Below, piece by piece: positions 42,616 to 52,034 of a DNA stretch of 64,000 nt (positions within the stretch are counted from its first letter, which is position 1; every line of letters begins with the position of its first letter). This DNA is from JACDER01 sp963842575 (lineage in GTDB: Bacteria; Actinomycetota; Thermoleophilia; Gaiellales; Gaiellaceae), in assembly GCA_963842575.1 (NCBI GenBank), contig CAWJGS010000005.1, forward strand, positions 101,739-165,738, read 5' to 3'. Below the pieces are notes generated by a model. It searched no databases. It had not been told where the DNA came from and worked only from the letters and a program-made list of their open reading frames with translations. The translations under genes and the position numbers were made by a program.

Positions 42616-43457
42616 GCGTTCCTCCCGCGCCGGCTTTGAATGAGGACGCCGAACAGCATCGCAGCTAGTGCGACAACGAAGATCGCGGTACCGATCACGT
42701 TCACCTGCGCAGGGGCGCCGATTCGGGCGGCTCCCCAGACGAACAGCGGGAACGTCACCTCCGATCCAGCGTTGAAGTACGTGACCACGAAGTCGTCTAT
42801 GGAGATTGCGAAGCAGAGGAGGAGCGAGGCGAGGACGGCCGGGGCGATAAGGGGCAGCGTCACCTTGCGGAACGTGGTCCACTCGTTGGCCCCGAGGTCC
42901 ATGGCCGCTTCCTCGAGGTGCCTGTCGAATCCGATCAGGCGCGCCTTCACGGTCACCACGGCAAAGCTGATGCAGAACATGATGTGGGCGATCAGGATCG
43001 TCCAGAAGCCGAACACCACGTTCAGGTTCAGGAACAGCGTCAGCAGCGACGCGCCGAGGACGATCTCGGGTGTCGCCAGCGGAAGGAAGATGAGCATGTT
43101 GGTCGCGCCGCGGGCACGAAATCCGTAGCGGACGAGGGCGAGCGCGATCAGCGTCCCGAGCGCGGTCGCGACGAGGCTCGCGATCAGCGCGATCTCGAGA
43201 GAGAGAATGATCGCGCTGCGGATTCCCGGGACGCCGTCCCAGTAGCGCCAGTTGTCCCAGGTGAAGCCCTGCCAGGTGTAGTTGAAGCGGCCGACGGGAT
43301 TGTTGAACGAGAAGACGACGACGACCGCGATCGGCAGCATCAGGTAGATGAAAAAGAGGATCGAGTACGCGGTCAGGACGTGGCGCCGGACGAAAGCCCA
43401 TACGTTCGCGAGCGCGCTTCGGCGCGGGCGGGCGGAGACGGCGGTGGCCGAGCTCAC
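42612..43457 (-). CDS. potC: ABC transporter permease, PotC-like (set 1)
   Basis: 281 residues from GTG 43457. Six membrane helices, e.g. VLTAYSILFFIYLMLPIAVV and IALIASLVATALGTLIALAL. The cytoplasmic EAA loop EEAAMDLGANEWTTFRKVTL ending in LPLIAP contacts the ATPase. Ends with FAISIDDFVVTYFNAG, typical of PotC/PotH-class polyamine permeases. GTGA overlap with potB and ATGA with spuC. Confidence 0.9.
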   Translation of the reverse strand: MSSATAVSARPRRSALANVWAFVRRHVLTAYSILFFIYLMLPIAVVVVFSFNNPVGRFNYTWQGFTWDNWRYWDGVPGIRSAIILSLEIALIASLVATALGTLIALALVRYGFRARGATNMLIFLPLATPEIVLGASLLTLFLNLNVVFGFWTILIAHIMFCISFAVVTVKARLIGFDRHLEEAAMDLGANEWTTFRKVTLPLIAPAVLASLLLCFAISIDDFVVTYFNAGSEVTFPLFVWGAARIGAPAQVNVIGTAIFVVALAAMLFGVLIQSRRGRNA

Positions 43458-44323
43458 AGCTCGGCCGACCCCGTGAGCTGCTCGGTGCCGACCGCCCGGG
43501 CATAGATCAGGATCGCGATCAGGATCCCGCCCATCAGCACGAATGACATCGCGGCGGCCGCCGGATAGTCGTTCAGCTGCAGGAACTTCGACTGGATCAC
43601 GTTCCCGATCATGTGGTTGTTCGGCGAGCCGAGCAGCTCCGCGTTGATGAAGTCGCCCGCGGCCGGAATGAACGTCAGCAGCGTCCCCGCGACGACCCCC
43701 GGCAGTGAGAGCGGCAGCGTGACACGGACGAACGTCTTGAAGCTGTTCGCGTACAGGTCGTGCGCAGCCTCGATCATCCGCTTGTCGATCTGCTCGAGCG
43801 ACACGTACAGCGGCAGCGCCATGAAGGGCAAGAAGTTGTAGGTGATCCCGCAGACGACGGCGACGGCGGTGGCGAGCAGGCGTCCGTCCTCACCGAGAAG
43901 GTGAAGGGAGCGCAGCGTGTTGGCGACGATCCCGTGGTCGGACAGGATCGACTCCCAGGCGAGCGTCCGGATCAGGTACGTGACGAAAAACGGCGCGACG
44001 ATCGCCAGCAGCAGAAGGTTCTTCCAGCGGCCGCCGCGGAAGGCGATCCAGTAGGCGACTGGGTAGCTGAGGACGAGCGCCAAGCCGGTGGCGATCGCGG
44101 CGTACTCGAGCGAGCGGAGGAACTCGTCGCCGTAGTTGCTGATCGCATCGCTGTAGTTGCTCCACGTCCAGGTGAACGCGAAGCCGACGTCGAGCGACCC
44201 CGACTCGAGCGACTGGTAGGCGAGGAAGCCGAGCGGGACGAGGAAGAAGGCGGCGAGCCACAGCACGCCCGGCGCGAGCAGCAGGTAGGGCGTCAGCCCT
44301 CGGTGCCGGTGGAGGAAGCCCAA
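43454..44323 (-). CDS. potB: ABC transporter permease, PotB-like (set 1)
   Basis: 289 residues from TTG 44323. Helices YLLLAPGVLWLAAFFLVPLG and LALVLSYPVAYWIAFRGGRW, EAA loop IEAAHDLYANSFKTFVRVTL with PLSLPGVVAGTL, then FIPAAGDFINAELLGSPNNH, a PotB hallmark. Forms the translocation channel with the PotC-like subunit. Confidence 0.9.
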   Translation of the reverse strand: MGFLHRHRGLTPYLLLAPGVLWLAAFFLVPLGFLAYQSLESGSLDVGFAFTWTWSNYSDAISNYGDEFLRSLEYAAIATGLALVLSYPVAYWIAFRGGRWKNLLLLAIVAPFFVTYLIRTLAWESILSDHGIVANTLRSLHLLGEDGRLLATAVAVVCGITYNFLPFMALPLYVSLEQIDKRMIEAAHDLYANSFKTFVRVTLPLSLPGVVAGTLLTFIPAAGDFINAELLGSPNNHMIGNVIQSKFLQLNDYPAAAAMSFVLMGGILIAILIYARAVGTEQLTGSAEL

Positions 44324-44332
44324 GCGCGTGCG

Positions 44333-45520
44333 CTAGAACGCGAGGTTGTTCCAGGCCTCCTCGTACTTCTGGTTCGTGAGCGCTTTCGGATCGAAGAGGT
44401 AGACGTTGTCCAGCATCTGCTGCGTCGGGAAGATCAGCGGATTGTTCGCCACGGCGGGGTTGGTCTTCAGCGCCGCTTCCTTCGCGCCGATCACGGGCGT
44501 GATGTAGTAGATGCCGGTGATGTTCTTCTTGGGGTTTCCGCCCACCATCGGGCCCTGGACCTTCGGGTCGTATACGTAGTTCATGTACACGGACGCGGTA
44601 TAGGCGTCGCCGCCGTTGGGGATGAGCATGTTGTCCGTCCAGATGTTGCCGCCGTCTTTGGCGATGTTCCAGTGCAGGTGGGTCTGTTGCTGAGGCCCGA
44701 GCTGCGGGATGTCGCCCGACCAGGACATGGCCGCGGCGAGGTCGCCCCGCGCGAGCGGCGGCGCGTAGTCGTTGCCGGTGAACTGACGGATCTGCCCGGA
44801 GTCCTTTGCTTTCTGGAGCCTGTCGAGAGCCCGGTTGAACGTCGCATCGGTGACGTGCGTGGGGTCGTCACCGTTCGAGAGCATGACGCTGCACATGCAG
44901 TCCGCCATCTCGTTCAGCACGGTGATCTTCCCCTTCAGCTTCGGGTTGCCGAGGAGGTCGTCGATTGTCAGCACGGGATCGGTGAGCGTGTCGTTGTAGG
45001 CGATTCCGACGATGCCCGACTGCCACGGGAGGCTGTAGTCGCGGTTGGGGTCCCACGCCGGGTGGCGCTGCACCTTGACGAGATTCTTGATGTTCGGAAT
45101 CGCGCTCTTGTCCAGCTTCTCGACCCAGCCCTTCTCGACGAGGAGTGACGGCCACTTCGAGTTGTCGGTCATGACGATGATGTCGCGGTCGATCGACTGG
45201 CCCCGCGACAGCGCGGGCTCGATCTTGGCCCCGAACGTCGAGTTGTCGTTGATGTCCTCCATGTAGTCGACGTGGACGCCGAACTTCTTCTCGAACTCGT
45301 CGAGCGAGGGAAACGTGTGGTTCTTCTGGTTCGTGTCCATGTAGAGCGTCCAGTTGGAGAAGCGGAGAGTCTTCGCGAGCTGCTGCTTGCCGGTCGAGGT
45401 ACCCGGCGTCGTCTTGCTACCGGAGCCGCCGCAGGCGGCAAGGAGCCCGGGGATAGTCAGGAGCGAGGCGCCGGCCGCGCCTCGGCGAAGCAGTTGATCA
45501 CGCGTCAGACGTTGGGTCAT
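44333..45520 (-). CDS. potD: polyamine-type solute-binding lipoprotein, PotD-like (set 1)
   Basis: 395 residues from ATG 45520. N-terminus RLTRDQLLRRGAAGASLLTI then PGLLAACGG: twin-arginine-like RR plus lipobox LAAC, so probably a lipid-anchored binding protein. TLRFSNWTLYMDTNQKNHTF is the PotD/PotF first strand. LPWQSGIVGIAYNDTLTD, AMSWSGDIPQL and WTDNMLIPNGGDAYTASVYM line the ligand cleft; the acidic ligand residues of PotD seem kept (e.g. SGD). Probable putrescine/spermidine binder. It starts inside the last 23 bases of potA. Confidence 0.9.
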   Translation of the reverse strand: MTQRLTRDQLLRRGAAGASLLTIPGLLAACGGSGSKTTPGTSTGKQQLAKTLRFSNWTLYMDTNQKNHTFPSLDEFEKKFGVHVDYMEDINDNSTFGAKIEPALSRGQSIDRDIIVMTDNSKWPSLLVEKGWVEKLDKSAIPNIKNLVKVQRHPAWDPNRDYSLPWQSGIVGIAYNDTLTDPVLTIDDLLGNPKLKGKITVLNEMADCMCSVMLSNGDDPTHVTDATFNRALDRLQKAKDSGQIRQFTGNDYAPPLARGDLAAAMSWSGDIPQLGPQQQTHLHWNIAKDGGNIWTDNMLIPNGGDAYTASVYMNYVYDPKVQGPMVGGNPKKNITGIYYITPVIGAKEAALKTNPAVANNPLIFPTQQMLDNVYLFDPKALTNQKYEEAWNNLAF

Positions 45521-46601
45521 TCGTCCCCTCCTCGGGTTCGTCGTCCACGACAAAGCTCGCTTCTCGGTTCCAGCTCAACACCACGCGGTCGCCGGGTGCG
45601 GCCAGTGCGGCTTGAGGACCCGCATTCTGCACGTAGACGGACAGCTCGCCGGCTTCCGTCTCGACGATGTACTGGGTGGAGACGCCGATGTAGGCGCGCT
45701 CCTTGACCTCGCCGCGGACCTGGTTCTCGCCGTCCTCTCCGAGCTGGATCTTCTCGGGCCTGATCCCGACCGCGACCGGACCCGAGCGCCCGCCAAGCGC
45801 CTCGGGCGTGACGCGGATCTCGGTTCCGTCCACGCGAACCGTCCCGTCCGGCGCCGCCGAGCCGCTGATGAGGTTCGAGACGCCGAGGAATCCAGCGACG
45901 AACCTCGTGGTCGGCCGTTCGTAGAGGTCGTCCGGCGTGCCGAGCTGCTCGATCCGGCCCGCGTTCATGACCGCAATCCGGTCGGCCATCGTCATCGCCT
46001 CCTCCTGGTCATGCGTGACGTGGATGAAGGTGACCGCGACGTCGTGCTGGATCATCTTCAGCTCGAGCTGCATCTGCTTGCGCAGCTTGAGATCGAGCGC
46101 GCCGAGCGGCTCGTCCAGGAGCAGAACGCGCGGACGGTTGACGAGCGCGCGGGCCAGGGCGACACGCTGCTGCTGGCCGCCGGAGAGCTGCCGCGGCTTC
46201 CGCCTCTCCGTCCCGGAGAGCCCGACGATTTTCAGGATCTCGAGCACACGGCCGCGGACCTGGTCGCGCGCGACGCGACGGCGCTTGAGCCCAAACGCGA
46301 CGTTCTCGAAGACGTCCAGGTGCGGGAAGAGCGCGTAGCTCTGGAAGACCGTGTTGACATCGCGCTTGTACGGCGGCAGCCCGGTCACCTCGCGGCCGCC
46401 GAGGTAGACGGTGCCCTCGTTCGGCTCCTCGAACCCGCCGATCATCCGCAGCGTCGTCGTCTTGCCGCAGCCGGACGGACCGAGCATCGCAAAGAAGCTC
46501 CCGTGCTCGATCTCGAGGGATACGTCGTCGACTGCGACGACGTCATCGAAGCGCTTCGTGACCCCTTCGAGACGAACGTCTGGCTCGGCCGGCTCTGTCA
46601 A
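45498..46601 (-). CDS. potA: ABC transporter ATP-binding protein, PotA-like (set 1)
   Basis: 367 residues from TTG 46601 (TTGA overlap with the dehydrogenase stop). Walker A LGPSGCGKTTTLRMIGG, Q-loop VNTVFQSYALFPHLDVFENV, signature QLSGGQQQRVALARALVNRP, Walker B VLLLDEPLGALDLKLR, His switch HVTHDQEEAM. The C-terminal TOBE domain has VAVGIRPEKIQLGEDGE. Powers the set-1 permeases. Confidence 0.94.
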   Translation of the reverse strand: MTEPAEPDVRLEGVTKRFDDVVAVDDVSLEIEHGSFFAMLGPSGCGKTTTLRMIGGFEEPNEGTVYLGGREVTGLPPYKRDVNTVFQSYALFPHLDVFENVAFGLKRRRVARDQVRGRVLEILKIVGLSGTERRKPRQLSGGQQQRVALARALVNRPRVLLLDEPLGALDLKLRKQMQLELKMIQHDVAVTFIHVTHDQEEAMTMADRIAVMNAGRIEQLGTPDDLYERPTTRFVAGFLGVSNLISGSAAPDGTVRVDGTEIRVTPEALGGRSGPVAVGIRPEKIQLGEDGENQVRGEVKERAYIGVSTQYIVETEAGELSVYVQNAGPQAALAAPGDRVVLSWNREASFVVDDEPEEGTNDPTSDA

Positions 46602-48035
46602 TCCACCTTCGCCATCACGTGCTTGATCTGGGTGTAGTCCTCCAGCGAGTACATCGAAAGGTCTTTCCCGTAGCCCGACTGCTTGTAGCCGCCGTGCGGC
46701 ATCTCGGAGACGAGCGGGATGTGGTCGTTGATCCAGACCGTCCCGAACTGCAGCTTGCGGGCGGCGTTGAGCGCGCGGCCGATGTCGCGCGTCCACACCG
46801 ATGCGGCCAGCCCGTACGGGACGTCGTTCGCCCACTCGATCGCCTGGTCGTCCTCGGCGAAGCGCTGGACGGTCACCACCGGGCCGAAGACCTCGCGCTG
46901 GACGATCTCGTCCTCCTGCCCGACGTCGACGACGACCGTCGGCTTGACGAAGAAGCCACGGTCTCCGTTCGTGCCGCCGCCGGTGAGGACGGTCGCGCCC
47001 TTCGCGCGGTCGAGGAAGCCGAGCACGCGCTCCTGCTGCGCCTGCGAGATCACCGGCCCCATCTCGACGTCCTCGCTCTCGGCGGGATCCCCGACCTGGA
47101 GCGACTCGACCGCAGGGACGAGCTCCTCGAGCAGCTTGTCGTAGATCTTCGGCCCCGCCACGATCCGCGATGCGGCGGTGCAGTCCTGGCCCGAGTTCCA
47201 GAAGCCGCCGATCTTGATCCCCTCGGCCACCGCGGCCGGGTCGGCGTCGTCGAAGACGAGAACGGGGGCCTTGCCGCCGAGCTCGAGGTGGACGCGCTTG
47301 AGCGAGTCGGCCGCGGCCCGCGCGACCTCCTTCCCCGTGGCGACGTCTCCGGTCAGCGAGACGAGGCGGACGTCGGGATGCCGGACGATTCCCGCGCCGA
47401 CCGGCTCGCCGTCGCCGGTGATCACGTTGAGCACGCCCGCGGGGATCACGTCCTGCGCGAGCTGCATGAACCGGAGCGTCGCGAGCGGCGTCTGCTCGGA
47501 CGGCTTCAGCACCTGGACGTTGCCGGCCGCGAGCGCCGGCGCGAGCTTCCAGATGGCCATCATCAGCGGGTAGTTCCACGGCGCGATCCCGCCCACGATC
47601 CCGAGCGGCTCGCGGCGGATCCACGAGGTGTAGCCGCGCATGTACTCGCCGCTCGAGCGGCCCTCCAGGATGCGCGCCGCGCCGGCGAAGAAGCGCAGGT
47701 TGTCGGACATGACCGGCGGCTCCTCGCGGGAGACCGCGATTGGCTTGCCGACGTTCACGGACTCGAGCTGCGCGAGCTCCTCCGCGTTCTCGTCGATCAG
47801 GTCGGCGAGCTTGAGCAGGATCTCGGCGCGCTCGGCCGGGGGTCGTCTCCAGCCACTCCGGCAGCGCCTTCTTGGCCGCCTCGACGGCTCGGTCGACGTC
47901 GGCCTGCGTCCCCTGCGGCACCTCGGCGATCGTCTCGCCGGTCGCGGGGTTCAGCACCTCCATCGTGCCGCCCTCGACGGCGCCGACCCACTCACCGCCG
48001 ACGAAGTTTTCATAGGTCGAAGTCGTCACGCTCAT
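46598..48035 (-). CDS. patD: aminobutyraldehyde/betaine-aldehyde-type dehydrogenase (frameshift near 47843)
   Basis: About 479 residues. N-terminus ENFVGGEWVGAVEGGTMEVL; NAD domain VGGIAPWNYPLMMAIWKLAP and LKPSEQTPLATLRFMQLAQD; active site VHLELGGKAPVLVFDDADPA and NSGQDCTAASRIVAG with catalytic Cys. The end LVSEMPHGGYKQSGYGKDLS, MYSLEDYTQIKHVMAK is typical of gamma-aminobutyraldehyde dehydrogenases (PatD/YdcW). One extra base in the CCCCCGG stretch near 47843 splits the N-terminus. It would oxidise 4-aminobutyraldehyde to GABA with NAD+, between the aminotransferase and gabT steps. Confidence 0.9.
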
Positions 48036-48055
48036 CAAATCCTCCTTTGGAGCCT

Positions 48056-48856
48056 CTATCTTCGCCGAATCACGCCGGTGTCGCGCGTCAGCCGCACCGA
48101 TACCAGAACGGGGATGATCGTCAGCACGATCACCGCGAAGACCACGGCGTTGACGATCGGGAGGTTCTGCCCCTGGCGCAGCTGGTCGAGTATCCAGATC
48201 GGCAGCGTCGTCTGCGCGCCGGCTGTGAACGTGGTCACGATCACCTCGTCGAACGAGAGCGCGAACGCGAGCAGGCCGCCCGAGACGAGCGCGGTCGCGA
48301 TCGTCGGCCAGAGGACGTAGCGGAAGGTCTGCCACCCGTCCGCGCCGAGGTCCTGCGAGGCCTCCACGATCGACGGCGACGTCCGCCGCAGCCGCGCCAG
48401 CATGTTGTTGTAGACGACGACCACGCAGAACGTCGCGTGCCCGATCACGATCGACCAGATCGAGAACGGCACTCCCGCGAACACGTAGAACGAGTTCAAC
48501 GCCATCCCGGTGATGATCCCGGGGAGGGCGAGCGGCAGAAGCAGCAGGAACGTGACCGACTCGCGGCCGAAGAACTTGAAGCGGCTGATGGCGAAGGAGA
48601 CCATCGAGCCGAGCACGAGCGCGATCCCCGTCGCGATCAGGCCGCACTTCAGCGACAGCCAGAGGGACGAGCGGACATCCGGGTCGTTCCACGCCGCGCT
48701 GAACCAGTGCGTCGTCCAGCTCGTGATCGGCCAGCTCTGGATGTTCGACTTGTTGAAGGCGTAGACGAGGATGGTCAGGATCGGGATCCAGAGGAAGAGG
48801 ACGACGGCGATCGTCCAGATCCGGAGCCCGATCCGTGCGCCCTTCGTCTCGATCAC
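48056..48856 (-). CDS. potC2: ABC transporter permease, PotC-like (set 2)
   Basis: 266 residues from GTG 48856. RIWTIAVVLFLWIPILTILV, GLIATGIALVLGSMVSFAIS, EAA loop VEASQDLGADGWQTFRYVLW and ALSFDEVIVTTFTAGAQTTL, as in PotC/YdcV-type permeases. Clearly paralogous to, but not a recent copy of, the set-1 protein. GTGA overlap with the set-2 PotB gene. Confidence 0.9.
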   Translation of the reverse strand: MIETKGARIGLRIWTIAVVLFLWIPILTILVYAFNKSNIQSWPITSWTTHWFSAAWNDPDVRSSLWLSLKCGLIATGIALVLGSMVSFAISRFKFFGRESVTFLLLLPLALPGIITGMALNSFYVFAGVPFSIWSIVIGHATFCVVVVYNNMLARLRRTSPSIVEASQDLGADGWQTFRYVLWPTIATALVSGGLLAFALSFDEVIVTTFTAGAQTTLPIWILDQLRQGQNLPIVNAVVFAVIVLTIIPVLVSVRLTRDTGVIRRR

Positions 48857-49779
48857 AACGCCTCGAAGGCGCCGAGCCGGCGCGCGATCACGAGATAGAC
48901 GGCCATGACGAGGACGGGGATGGTGGCGAAGGCGGCCGCGAACGGGATGTTGGAGTTGATGCCGATGTAGCTCTCGACCACGTTGCCGATGAACTGGTTC
49001 TTGCCGCTGCCGATCAGGAGCGGCGTGATGAAGTCACCGAGGGTGAGGGAGAACGTGAAGATCGAGCCGGCGATGATCCCGGGCAGCGCGAGCGGCAACA
49101 GCACACTCCTGAAAGTGCGCCAGCCCTTCGCACCGAGGTCGGCCGAGGCTTCGAGGAAGTTGTCCGGCACGCGTTCGAGCGCGGCGTACACCGGGATGAC
49201 CATGAACGGCAGCCAGATGTACGTGAAGACGATCAGCATCCCCCAGTTCGTGTAGAGCAGGTTGACGTCCGGGAGCCCGATCTTGTTCAGCGTCCAGTTG
49301 AGCGCTCCGTCGTGGCCGAGGATCGTCCGCCAGGCGTAGATGCGGACGAGGTAGCTCGACCACAGCGGCAGGAGGACCGCGATCAGCAGAAGCGTGCGTG
49401 TCTTCGGCTTCGCGACCCGCGCGAGGTAGTACGCGAGCGGGAAGGCGAGGATCGCGTCGAGAACCGTGACCGCGGCCGCGATTCCGATCGTCCGGCCGGC
49501 GATCCTGAGGTACGTCCCCCCGGAGTGGAGGATGTCGCTGAAGTTCTGGAGCGTCCAGTCGTGGACGATCTTGCCGGTGAAGGCGTCCACCTGCCAGAAG
49601 GCCGAGATGAACAGCGCCACCAGCGCACCGACGTAGACGACGAGAAACGCGGCGACGGGCGGGACGAGGAGCACGAGCAGAGCGAGCCACTTGTGCCGCC
49701 AGAACGCCGCGGAGACCCGAAGGCGGGCCCGTCGTAGCGACGAGCCCGCCCTCGGTGCTTCAACTGCTGCTTCGGTCAA
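48853..49779 (-). CDS. potB2: ABC transporter permease, PotB-like (set 2)
   Basis: 308 residues from TTG 49779. Membrane helices KWLALLVLLVPPVAAFLVVY and TVLDAILAFPLAYYLARVAK, EAA loop LEASADLGAKGWRTFRSVLL, and TFSLTLGDFITPLLIGSGKN. Resembles the YdcU/PotB class. Partner of the set-2 PotC. Confidence 0.9.
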   Translation of the reverse strand: MTEAAVEAPRAGSSLRRARLRVSAAFWRHKWLALLVLLVPPVAAFLVVYVGALVALFISAFWQVDAFTGKIVHDWTLQNFSDILHSGGTYLRIAGRTIGIAAAVTVLDAILAFPLAYYLARVAKPKTRTLLLIAVLLPLWSSYLVRIYAWRTILGHDGALNWTLNKIGLPDVNLLYTNWGMLIVFTYIWLPFMVIPVYAALERVPDNFLEASADLGAKGWRTFRSVLLPLALPGIIAGSIFTFSLTLGDFITPLLIGSGKNQFIGNVVESYIGINSNIPFAAAFATIPVLVMAVYLVIARRLGAFEAL

Positions 49780-49786
49780 CGGTCAG

Positions 49787-50987
49787 CTACCCGGTGACCT
49801 CGGTCCACGCTTTCTGCCATTCGTTGTAGTCCATGCAGTCCTTACTGCCGTTCCCACAGTCGGCGACCGGCGTCTTCCAGAACTTGATCGTGTCGTAGTA
49901 GGCGCTCGGCTCGTTCAGGTGGTACTGCGCGCACGAGTCGGCCTGGAGCTTGTTCATGTACGGACACGCCTTCGGGTTGACCGGGGTCTCGCCGAAGACG
50001 ATCGCCTGCTGTGCCTGCACCTGCGGCGTGGACACGTACTTCATCCACATGTACGCGCAGTTCGGGTGCGGCGCCCGCTTGGCGATCATCCACGTATCCG
50101 CCCAGCCCGTCACTCCCTGCTTGGGGATGATCTCCGTGACCGGCTCCTTGGCCGCCTGGAGCTGCAGGGTCTGGTACGGCCACGAGGCGCCGACGTTGAC
50201 ATCTCCCTGCTTGAACGCCTGGATCTCGTCAGCCGCATAGTTCCAGTACGTCTTGACCAGCGGCTTCTGCTGCTTCAGCAGGTCGATGGTGGCGTCGAAC
50301 TGGTTCTTGTTCAGCTCGTACGGATCCGTGATGCCGAGGCTCGGCTTCGTCTTGGACAGGTACAGGGCCGCGTCCGCGATCTGGATCGGGTTGTTCGGGA
50401 CGGTGATCTGGCCCGTGTAGTCCGGGCTGTACAGGATCGACCAGTCCTTCGGCGCCGGCGTGACCTTATCGGTGTTGTACAGCAGCGTGTTCGGGCCCCA
50501 CTGGAGCGAGACGCCGTAGTGGACGCCGCCGACCGTGTTGTGCGCCGGCGACTGGAAGGCGGGGATGAAGTCCTTCCACGCCGGGATCAAGGTCGACGTT
50601 CACCGGCCGGACGTCGCCGCCAGCGATCAGCCGCAGGCTGGCGTCGCCCGAGGCCGAGACCATGTCGTACTGGCCGCCGCCGCCTCCGCCGCCGGTGCGC
50701 ATGAGCGCGACCATCTGGTTGGAGGAGCCCGCGTCCTTGCGCTTGATCATGCAGCCGGTCTGGTCCTCGAACTTCTTGGCGAAGCTCTTGTCGCTGTAGT
50801 AGGGCCACTCGATCAGGTTGAGGGCGCCTTCGCCCTTGCCGATCGACTGCGGCAGGTTCGACTCGCCGCCTGTCGTCGTCTTGCCTCCCCCGCCCCCGCC
50901 GCCGCAGCCGGCCGCGAGGAACGCGGTCGCCGCGACGAGCAGGATCCCCGCGCTCTGCAGGGTGACCCGTCTCCACTTGCGTCTCAT
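49787..50987 (-). CDS. potD2: polyamine-type solute-binding lipoprotein, PotD/YdcS-like (set 2; frameshift near 50588)
   Basis: About 399 residues from ATG 50987. Lipoprotein signal SAGILLVAATAFLAAGCGG, Gly/Thr-rich spacer, then ALNLIEWPYYSDKSFAKKFE and MVSASGDASLRLIAGGDVRP. Skipping one base near 50588 gives IPAWKDFIPAFQSPAHNTVG. HYGVSLQWGPNTLLYNTDKV, GDVNVGASWPYQTLQLQAAK and GWADTWMIAKRAPHPNCAYM follow the YdcS/PotD fold. Length is one over a codon multiple. Six Cys in the mature C-half suggest disulfides. The ligand is probably a polyamine or related cation, inferred from the operon. Confidence 0.87.
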
Positions 50988-52034
50988 TCGTGTGACTCCC
51001 TTCCCTCGATCGTGAACGTGTGCTCCGGCCGCCACTCGAGGCGAACGCGCCGGCCTTTCTCCTCGAGCACCTGCTCGAGAGGTGGTCTCGAGGTTCTGGC
51101 GCATGACTGTCAGCTGTCCCCCCTGGTCGAGATCGACGATGTAGCGCGTGAACGCTCCGACATAGATGACGTCCTTGACCGTCCCGGTCTCTCCGGCGCC
51201 GTCGTCGCCGGCGGTCATCTCGATCTTCTCGGGACGGACGGTGAAGCGCCGGGAGTCCCGCTCGAGGATGTTCGAGACGCCGACGAAGCCGGCGACGAAC
51301 TCGGTGAGGGGGCGCTCGTAGATCTCCTCGGGCGTGCCGACCTGCTCGATCCGGCCCTCGTTGAAGACGGCGATCCGGTCGCTCATCGTCAGCGCCTCTT
51401 CCTGGTCGTGCGTGACGTACAGGAAGGTGATGCCGATGCCCTGCTGGATCGCCTTCAGCTCGACCTGCATCTGCTCGCGGAGCTTCAGGTCGAGGGCGCC
51501 GAGCGGCTCGTCGAGCAGGAGCACGCGCGGCGAGTTGACGATCGAGCGCGCGAGCGCGACGCGCTGGCGCTGGCCTCCCGACAGCTGCACCGGCTTGCGC
51601 GGCCCGAAGTCTTCCAGCCGGACGAGGCGCAAAGCCTCCGCCGCGCGCTCGTCGCGGTCGGGGTTCTTGACGCCCTTCACCCGCAGCCCGTAGGCGACGT
51701 TCTGCAGGACGCTCATGTGCGGGAAGAGGGCGTAGTCCTGGAAGACCGTGTTCACGTCGCGCAGATAGGGCGGCGTCGAGCTGACGTCCTCTCCTCCGAG
51801 CTCGATCGAGCCTGAGTCGGGACGCTCGAAGCCGGCGATCAGCCGCAGCGTCGTGGTCTTGCCCGACCCGGAGGGGCCGAGCATGGTGAAGAACTCGCCC
51901 TGGCGGATCTCCAGGTCGATGCCGTCCACCGCGACGACGTCGCCGTAGGCCTTCCTGAGATCGGTGAGCCTGACGTCGGGAGCTGTCTCGCGTCCCGCAG
52001 CCGGGTCAGTCGCCGCCTGCGCCTGCGTCGCCAA
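50984..52034 (-). CDS. potA2: ABC transporter ATP-binding protein, PotA-like (set 2; frameshift near 51085)
   Basis: About 350 residues from TTG 52034. Walker A LGPSGSGKTTTLRLIAG, VNTVFQDYALFPHMSVLQNV, signature QLSGGQRQRVALARSIVNSP, Walker B VLLLDEPLGALDLKLR, HDQEEALTMSDRIAV. The TOBE-like tail is cut by one extra base near 51085; corrected, it reads LEQVLEEKGRRVRLEWRPEH and ends with TGA overlapping the binding-protein ATG (ATGA). Starts 29 bases inside gabT. Confidence 0.92.

Noticed and set aside
41164..43503. A 779-residue open frame joining a permease region to the aminotransferase
   Set aside because: The first part is an off-frame translation of the potC-like gene (Arg/Pro-rich, no membrane helices); the aminotransferase starts at ATG 42615.
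45498..48692. A single 1064-residue open frame apparently fusing aldehyde dehydrogenase and PotA
   Set aside because: It arises because the patD frameshift lets the wrong frame run into potA. The true dehydrogenase C-terminus is in another frame and ends at 46598, overlapping the potA TTG start.
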